Under the pieces are notes generated by a model, which worked only from the letters and a program-made list of their open reading frames with translations, ran no database searches and was not told where the DNA came from. The position numbers and the translations under genes are program-made. A stretch of 64,000 nt of DNA from Mermis nigrescens (lineage: Eukaryota; Nematoda; Enoplea; Mermithida; Mermithidae). Each line of letters begins with the position of its first letter. Within the stretch, counting starts at the first letter, position 1. Location of the stretch: positions 44,081,458 to 44,145,457 of the forward strand of contig JAVLUZ010000154.1 of the NCBI GenBank assembly GCA_036768485.1, read 5' to 3'. This document shows, in pieces, positions 56,451 through 64,000 of this stretch.

Positions 56451-57076
56451 CAAAATGAAAAAACCTGTGAAATCTGCGGTAAGCAATTACTTAATAAATT
56501 AACTTTAAAAAGACAAATACCTCATCATGGGATATCAGAAATGAGGAATGATTCATCAGAATCTGAACAAAGGACGGTTGGAAGGCAGTAACGATGAAGA
56601 TTCTTCAGATGTGTCTTGAAAGCAGCTCAAATGAGGGTGAAATCAAAACTGGTTGGACTAACCCGTTTTTGGCGCTTTTTAGTAACAGTCGTGCTTTCAT
56701 ATTTTGAAGAGTCTCCGAATAGTATACAAAACCTTCAAAACAACCATTTTACAGCAGTTTTGATGATAAAATCCATATTCTCTGTGATTTTCATGACTCA
56801 CTCCTATATGCTCTAAACGAAAGCGAATTAAGGGAAGAACTAGAACGGGCTAATCATTTTTACCGTTATCAATTAAAGTTTGGCAGAAAGGAAGTTGATG
56901 AGACAGCTTGGGCCAGTCGAAAATACATGTTTAAAAAATTGATTCACAAAAATGCCGATCTATTTGAGGATGAGCAGATGAAACGAGAAGACAATAATGA
57001 AGTTGTCGCATCTGTTGAAGAAACTAGCAGTGCTCTGCTAGACTATCCAGATCGGATAAAAATGCTCAGAATATAA
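56451..57076 (+). pseudogene. Decayed gene fragment with C2H2-like finger and acidic C-terminal region
   Basis: Three open stretches in different frames look like one coding region broken by indels. 56451-56591 reads CEICGKQ and, twelve residues after the second Cys, KRQIPHHG: a C2H2 finger in which the first zinc His is Gln. Next come short pieces with GSNDEDSSDVS and ESSSNEGEIKTGWTNP. 56696-57076 is a 126-codon frame rich in Glu/Lys with ESELREELERANHFYRY. The last part has no ATG near its start. I do not recognise the family. It could be the 3' part of a transposon-related or zinc-finger gene, or an exon whose partners lie elsewhere. Confidence 0.45.
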
Positions 57077-57117
57077 TCAGCACACTACTTTAATGAATAT
57101 ATAGGTACCCCAAATTT

Positions 57118-57865
57118 GGCGCTTCGCGCCTGCAAGGGTAAAATCTATGTTTAAACGTTCAACCCGTTTTATGATGTTTTATGCGTCGTACTGATGCGTT
57201 GTGATGTAGAAATCAGCATTGGTGCTGGCGCCCTGTAAGCCCGTGCTCTTTTGTGCTACCTGGCTAATTCTCTGTAAATATTATTGGCTTGTTTTCTCAA
57301 AATGGGCCAAAAAAGGTCTGCGAGCTTTTCTGATTTTTATTAATTAAGGTGTCGTATTATTGTTGTATAGCCTGACGTCCAAATTTAGCGCTTCGCTTTT
57401 GATGTTGATTTATCATGCATGCACTTACATGTCTCAAAGTGCGAAAAAGCAAGCAAAAATAGAACAGGTCGGCCCTTCGCGCCAATACTTCAATGTGCAT
57501 TGAACAAACATAGCTAATGATCTGAACTAAAATTAGAACAGGCCGTGAACAGTAGATGTGTAGCATGGGGGTGTCCGACATGACGCTGCTCGTTACTTAT
57601 GCACATTAAAGGCAATGAAAATTAATTGGTTCCGCTCGTCCTGGATAACCGACTGTGCATTAAAAAGTCTGGTGCTTCGCGCTTATACTTTTGTGCTTTT
57701 TGTGTAGTAGTATGTCCTGAAATTTGGCGCTTCGCGCCTACAAGGAGAGAGTGGTAGGGCGCATGCGCCTTAGGCATCGCTAGAGTGTAAAAGTAAGTTT
57801 GGCGCTTCGCGCCTATACTTTAATTTGTAGTAGTATGGCCCGAAATTCGGCGCTTTACGCCTCTG
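57118..57865. repeat. Cluster of GGCGCTTCGCGCC hairpin motifs
   Basis: Perfect copies at 57118-57130, 57726-57738 and 57801-57813. Near-perfect copies at 57386 (AGCGCTTCGCT), 57471 (GGCCCTTCGCGCC), 57671 (GGTGCTTCGCGCT) and 57849 (GGCGCTTTACGCC). Each is a 5-bp stem with a 3-base loop. The sequence between the copies is not shared, except AATTTGG before and TATACTT after several of them. Confidence 0.75.
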
Positions 57866-57939
57866 CTTTCAGAGTCTATGCTTGAGCATGTGCTATGTTT
57901 TACCATTGTACAGCTGGAAGGTACGGGATTACTACTTTT

Positions 57940-58019
57940 GTTTAGCCATATCACCATTTTTAGGGCCATTTTTCTACCTTTGAAAAATCTTGCACCCACC
58001 CAGAAGTGTTGCCCACGTA
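57940..58019 (+). mobile_element. MITE family 2 right-end fragment
   Basis: Matches only the last third of the family (CCATATCACCATTTTTAGGG ... TGTTGCCCACGTATG). Confidence 0.7.
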
Positions 58020-58027
58020 TGGTTAGG

Positions 58028-58319
58028 ACTACACCTAGCCGTGAGGGGGGTTAGTTTGGAGGGAACCCCCTTTCGAAAAATCAAAGTACCCTCTCCCCAG
58101 AAACCAAAATATTCCCCTCCCTCCAGAAACATAAACCCCCCTCTCAGAATTGAATTTTTTAAAATTTTTCCTGCTTTTTTCGCAATTTTTTTATGCCAGT
58201 GGATTTTGCTCAATGAGAAATGTTGAAAATGGTGTTTTTTGCCATACCACCATTTTCAAGGCCCTTTTTTGACCTTTGAAAAATCTTGCACCTATCAGCA
58301 TTACGGTGCTGTCCACGAA
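58028..58319 (+). mobile_element. MITE family 2 variant
   Basis: Family core CAGTGGATTTTGCTCAATGAG with a diverged left end. Flanks GTTAGGAC and GTTAGGAA differ at one base. It is inserted right next to the fragment at 57940-58019. Confidence 0.75.
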
Positions 58320-58659
58320 TGGTTAGGAAACCACGCTCTTTGAATAAGTATTTAAGTATACTAAAAAATTCAAATATCGTGTCTACGGAGCTTTTGAAAT
58401 ATGTCACTGGACCTCTAAAAGATTGATAGACTCAACAGAATTTAATTCCACCAAAACTTAGAATTTTGCGTGGTTGCTCATGTATACATTGTTAAAACCA
58501 TGTTGAATTTACTCCGAGATGTTTGGATTGAGGGCTTGATATTCCAACTTGGTTAGGTCAAAATTTTGTTTCAATGATCTCAACAAACTTGGGATACTCA
58601 TTGGATTTAATTATCTCGACATAGTTGGGTAAAGTGTTGAATTCACACAAATGAGCTGA

Positions 58660-61600
58660 AGAACGCTCATCATAGGTAGCGCGATAGCATTACCTATAAT
58701 GTACTTGGCCATCCTTTTTATTATATGTTTATCACAGCGAGTGCAAAATTTGTGTCCCCCCCTCACAGCAACAACGGCACCCACCTGGGAGGTGCGCTTT
58801 TTTAAAAAAGATGGATAATAAAAAACTTAAATACTTTTTTGTTTACACTCAATACCGAGCTAGTCGTGAGTGTGTAAAGTTTACACCAAAAATTCAAATA
58901 ATTAGCGGAGGGCCAATTGTTTGAAAAAAATATTTTCCCTGATTAGTAGGTTACGAATCTGGTCTTAAAATTTCTTCACGCTCATTAGTCGTTGCACAGG
59001 AGTATAAATTAGACTCTTTTTTACTGTTTTCATGTACACAAGCATATCTAACTCAGTTTTGCATTCTATGCAGTCCGATTGATTTCAAAAGGTAGACGGT
59101 TATAAAATTCAGGGGAGCCTTTTTTATTTTTTTAAAGTAATATTTTCAAATTTGGAGGTGGTTTATTGTAAAGAGTCTAGGACAAAAATTTTTCCCGCCC
59201 AGAGCGTCCTTGATGAATTTAAAAAAATTTTCTCTGTGATGTCAGAATAAGGAATCTGACCTTTAAACTTTTCTACATCCCGTGCTTGTCGAGGTATGAA
59301 GAAGTGAACGTTGAATTATACACCCATTTCCTAATGCTGATAGATAACTCCGTATTGCATATTATTTGATCAGATTTTTCCTATTTCAGAGGTTTTTGAC
59401 TCGTCTTTAATAAATAATTATCTTTATCATCATAAATGAACTATGCACATCATTTGACTTATTCATTTATTTAGGTTCTGCAGATGGCACTTTTTTTCTT
59501 TTTGATTTTAGCTTAAGTTCTCGAATGGGAGTCTTAAGAGTGCGAAAAATCTGGGGGTGAAAAGACACATTTTGATCGAGTTATCGACTTGTTTATGTCT
59601 GCCAATAACTCCGGTTATGAGTTTTAAGAAATTTTTTCTGACAGAAATGTACTACGGATCAAGGACTATCTTTTGCTTACCAGCAAACTTTTCTACAACC
59701 AATACGCAGTTAGTACCTGGGGTTTGAACTTTAGACTCTAGTGGATGAGTAAAAAAACAGATTTTGTCTAAGATTTCTCTGCTAACTTTTTCAGTTATGA
59801 GTTGGGATGAATTGAATAAAATAGAAGTGAAGTAACTTCTAAGGGTTAAACGTCGAAGCAAGCCGCGTTTAAAAAACTTAATATTGAGTTGTTTATGGGA
59901 TGTAAAGTTCGAAATCTGAGGTGTAAAATGTGCGAAAAAACAGGTTTTTTTGGTATTTTGATTGGTAAATCATATCAAATATTTTGCGGAACATAAGTTT
60001 GGCGCATACAAACGTATTACAATCAAAGGGCTACAAACTGACCTGAAACGAATTTATTTACACTTAATAAGGCGTTAGATTTAGATTTTTAAAGTTTACA
60101 ATGTGGTGGACGGTGGATAATACGTGTTTGTCCGTTTTTTGTTCGCCACTTTCTCTGTTCAGAAGTCGGGCGAGGTCAAATAGGATAAAAATAAAGTACT
60201 TTCTAAGGGGTACGCGTCTCACAGCGAATTGCGTTTGTTTACATCGATATTTAGCTTTTCTGGGAGGTGAAAAGTCAAAATATGGGGAGTTAAACGTGTT
60301 TCTGTCTTGTTTTTTTCTGCCAAGTTCTAGGTTATGATTCTGGACATAATCTCAAGTCTAAAAATGAAGCAGAAACCAAATGTGATACGCCAGTTTCTTC
60401 GCACTCAACAGTGGTGTAAAGTGGTTTACATTTGATATATATTTGTCCTCGAACCATAGTGGAGACTTAATTTTTTTAATAAGTGTTGATCGTAATATCA
60501 GAGTAATATCAGAATTACGAATCCGACTGAAATGTACTTTACACTTTGTGGTTGTGTAAAATTTACACTGCATATCAACTTTAGTTCTAGAGCTTTGCGG
60601 AGGCTTAATTTTTTTAAGATGTTCTTCGTATAATTAGAATAGGGAATCTAACTGTTAGTTTTCTCTACACCTAGTAGTTGTGTAAAGTTTGCACTATTTA
60701 TTTGTTCTTAATATATAGTTTATACTACAAATTTATTTTACTTCTAAATCTGAGCGTTAGTGTTCCTTACACTTGATATTTGCGTAAAGTTTATGCTGAA
60801 AAACTTTGATTTGTTCAAATAATGTAAGGTTGTCTTGTTTAAAAAGTATAATGCTGATGTTAAGAACAATATTGTTTTCCGCGTTCTTGGACTGCTGTCA
60901 TTATTGTGGCATGTTACTGTATGTGTTTACTGGCTGATGTACTCAAATCATGCTAATTAAATGTAGGGCACTAGCAAAGAAAAATGCTCCGATGGAACAA
61001 AAAAGATGAATATACTTGGCATTGTGGATTGTTAATGATCTCAAAGGAAGTGAGTAGGAAAAAGCTACCTAAAGTCGCAAAATCTGATAAAAATCACACT
61101 TTCTCTAAGCAATGCTAAAAATCGAAGTATATTCTGCGGCGTCTAAAAAGTGTCTTTTATAAATAATTTTCAAAGTTCCAGATAGGAGTGTATGAACGAA
61201 ATCTATAATGTTTATTTTTTTAAATTGCTGCAACGCCGACTAGCTTCGTATCCTGATTGATAGAAAACTAAGTGGTATTGTATTTAAAGTTGTTTTATTT
61301 TGTTATGAGCATTATAGCAAGTATAGCAGGGGCCGGTAGATTAGAGCACACAATCGTAACGGGCATGCTAGTGTACCTACATTTAGTCTGTTTCAAGTTA
61401 ACTCACGCGTTTCCTACTGTTTTAAACCAACATTTTCTTCAATTGTTTTGAATGCATCGATGGTTGCAATTTCATTCAATTGGCTTAGAAAGACTGTTAC
61501 TCAATAACATTTCCCATAGCTACTGCATAGCTAATGTGCTGCCTTTTCAATCAGTTTTATGGTTAAATATTTATTTTAATGTGTTGGCCGCAGAATATAC

Positions 61601-64000
61601 TTCGATGTTTCGCGTTGCTTAGAGAAAGTGTGATTTTTACCAGATTTTGAGACTTTAGGTAGCTTTTCCTGGTCCCCTTCTTTTACATCCTTAACAATCC
61701 ACAATTCCAAGTAAATTCATCTTTTTTGTTCCATCGGAGAATTTTTCTTTGCTTTGTGATATACTTTTTCATTTTCATTCCATTCATATTTTTTTATCAG
61801 AAACATGGATGGTTGGTTGAACATGATCAAAACCTATTTCTATTAAACTTTTTCTGAAGCATATTTGAATAACCAGTATGTATATATTTCATTCACAAAT
61901 GCATCAAGATGAATAATTTTCAATATTTTATCGCATCGTTTTTTCTCGAAAAATTTTTTGGATAAGTGCTGAAGAAGAATATGATTAGTCAAGTACCTAA
62001 ACGCGTTCTGTATAATTTTTAGCTGTTCGTAATCAGAACGTTTAAGACAAGTGTGGAAAGACAAATTTGCATTAAACAAATTCCTGCTAGATTCGATTTT
62101 CCTTGTCTTACTAGAAAACTCATTATGCTTGCCGCCTTGAGAATCCTGGACCCTGTTTCTATATGTTCAGCCTTAAGCCTGACGTAAATCATCACATGGC
62201 AAATGTAGGCAGCAATCAATCTTGCTGTTGTATGTTCAAGCATTGACGTTATGTTTTAGCCTGGCTTAAGCCTAACACGTTGGGACTCTGCTTATGCCAG
62301 GCTTTAAAGTGATCATGCATCCTTAAATGCTGAATTCAGGTTTAGACTTGGCTTAACCCTAAACATATTGAAACCGGATCTTATTTGTTTGTGTAATTCT
62401 ATGTGTGAAATTCTTCATTCCAGCTATGATTTTTTATTATTACTTCCTATATGACTTTCAAAACTGAAATGTAAAAGAACATTGTATCTAAAGGAAGGGG
62501 CGATATGAACAAAAAGATGTGTCACATAATGAAACCATGTTAATACTCCCAATCTGACTTTTCAAACTGAAATATGTGAAAGAACATTGCGTCTAAAATT
62601 AGGTGGCAAAATGAACAGAAAGATACGTCACACCAGCAAAGATAGATGCTCCAATTAAACAAAAAAGACGAACATACTTGGGATTACGGATTATCAGGGA
62701 CGTAAAAGGAGGGACTAGGAAGGGGCTATCCCTGCAGGCCTTAAGTCGTAAAGACTGTTAAAAATCAGATTTTCTCTAAGCAACGCGAAAAATCAAAGTA
62801 CATTCTGCGGCCTACAGATAAAAATAAATTATTGAATCAAAAAACGACTGAAAGTAGCAACGTAGCTATGCAGTAGCAATAGGAAAGGAAATGGAGAAAA
62901 TAAGTCAGCAAACACGTATGGTAACATGCCACAATAATGACAGCAGTTCAAGAACGCAGACAACAATATTGATTTGATCATCAGCATTTTCCTTTCAAAC
63001 AAGACAACCTTTCCTTATTTGAAGAGATCAAATGTTTTCTGCATAAGCGCTACGCAATGACTGGGTGTAAAGAACGCTTACACTCAGATTCGTAATCCAA
63101 AACTTCACACGAGACATTTTGCAAAAAATTATGCTTTTGTAAGGCTCAGAAACTAAGGTTAAATTTCAGTGTAAACTTTACGCAACTACTGGGTGTAGAA
63201 AAGACTTACAGTCAGATTCGTAATCCCGACCTTACGCAAGATATTTTGGAAAAATTTACGTCTTGCAATGCTCTGAAAATAAAAATAAATATGTAGTGTA
63301 AACTTTACACATTATCAATAAATGAATAGTGCGAACTTTACACATCTACCGGGTACAGAGAAACTCACAGTCAAATTCGTAATTCTGACATTATGTAGAA
63401 CATTTTGAAAAAAATTTAGCTTCTGCAAGGATCTAGAACTAAAATTAATTTGCAGTGTAAATTTTATACAACCACCGAATGTAAAGAACTTTTTAGTCAG
63501 ACCAGTAATTCTGATATTACGATCAACACTTATGAAAAAATCAAGTCTTCACAATGGCCCGAAGACAAATAAATATCAGATGTAAACCACTCTACACCAC
63601 TGTTAAGTATTACAAAAAGCGCGTCACTGGCGTATTTTTAGAATTAAGGTCATATCCAGACTCATAACAGCAGAATGTTTGACAGAAAAAGATAAGAGAT
63701 AAACACGTCTAGCACCCCTAATTTATGACTTAACTCCTCCCGTGAAAGCTAAATATTGATGCAAATAAACGCAAACTGCTGTGACGTGTACATACTTCCT
63801 ACAAAGTACATTATTTTAATTCTATTCAACTGGCGAAGAAAAAGGACAAAATTGTATTTCGCCATCATTAACCACATTGTACACATTGAAAATGCGAAGC
63901 TGAAACTCAACAATGATTGCGAAAAAATTTAGCATGGGCCAGTTTGTAGCCTTTAAATTGTTGTACGTTTGTGTGTCAAAAACTTCTACTCCTCAAAATA
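58660..64000. mobile_element. Giant foldback element 2 (runs off the window)
   Basis: The left arm 58660-61160 is homologous to 4690-6750, with the same order of TTTACACTCAATACCGAG and GTGTAAAGTTTACACT units. A short inverted part lies at 61585-61740. A right arm 62640-64000 is the reverse complement of the left arm, ending where it would match about 5520 of element 1. Its remainder is outside the window. No transposase was recognised. Confidence 0.75.
61800..62640. other. Loop of foldback element 2, unrecognised
   Basis: Two overlapping minus-strand frames (61843-62079 and 62019-62243) in different frames together suggest a short coding stretch with a frameshift, but show no known motif. 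Repeated CTTAAGCC / GGCTTAA words lie at 62.17-62.36 kb. Confidence 0.35.

Noticed and set aside
57118..57865. CRISPR-like spacing of the GGCGCTTCGCGCC motif
   Set aside because: Spacing is irregular, repeats are 13 bp, and the DNA is eukaryotic.
61843..62243. Two overlapping minus-strand ORFs in the loop of foldback element 2
   Set aside because: Could be one frameshifted gene, but nothing is recognisable. Kept only as an unrecognised region.

Overview
The window is nuclear DNA of a multicellular animal, most likely a nematode. The pointers are a short interstitial (TTAGGC)n tract near 9.14 kb (the nematode telomere hexamer), worm-like TTTCAG-type 3' splice sites, a tRNA-Leu(CAA) with an intron, and an AT-rich, MITE-riddled background. 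I cannot name the species. Almost all longer open frames here are chance ORFs in repeats. The one clear protein gene had to be pieced together from short exons.

That gene is ALG6, the ER alpha-1,3-glucosyltransferase of the N-glycan pathway, on the + strand. I find seven exons from 4084 to 29313, separated by introns of 1.5-6.3 kb. All splice phases agree and the coding length is 960 nt (319 residues plus stop), which is the C-terminal ~60% of a normal ALG6. The 5' exons must lie left of the window. Intron 3 holds an antisense tRNA-Leu(CAA).

Layout. 0-4 kb: repeats (a 417-bp MITE with a perfect 8-bp target duplication, an AT minisatellite, a 200-bp hAT-type MITE, a 204-bp tandem repeat). 4-19.6 kb: ALG6 exons 1-4 with introns full of foldback DNA, MITEs and the tRNA. 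19.66-55.43 kb: a ~12.94-kb unit present three times in tandem (starts at 19656, 31641 and 44583; the third is incomplete). Each unit carries intact ALG6 exons 5, 6 and 7, so one 5' half faces three possible 3' halves. 55.4-57.1 kb: a 5'-truncated, frameshifted Penelope-like element with a GIY-YIG domain, then a decayed zinc-finger-like gene. 57.1-57.9 kb: a cluster of the hairpin motif GGCGCTTCGCGCC. 58.0-64.0 kb: a MITE and a very large inverted-repeat (foldback) element that runs off the right edge.

The array is a mosaic. Copies 1 and 2 differ by a few percent up to ~23.03 kb and then become almost identical. Copies 2 and 3 are almost identical up to ~52.61 kb and then diverge. This is what one unequal exchange between two older duplicates (types a and b) would give, and equally what an assembler would make by walking a repeat loop twice. 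A 100-N gap in copy 1 falls exactly where copies 2 and 3 carry a 1.14-kb terminal-inverted-repeat element. All homology statements rest on reading the sequence by eye and on family knowledge; no database search was run.
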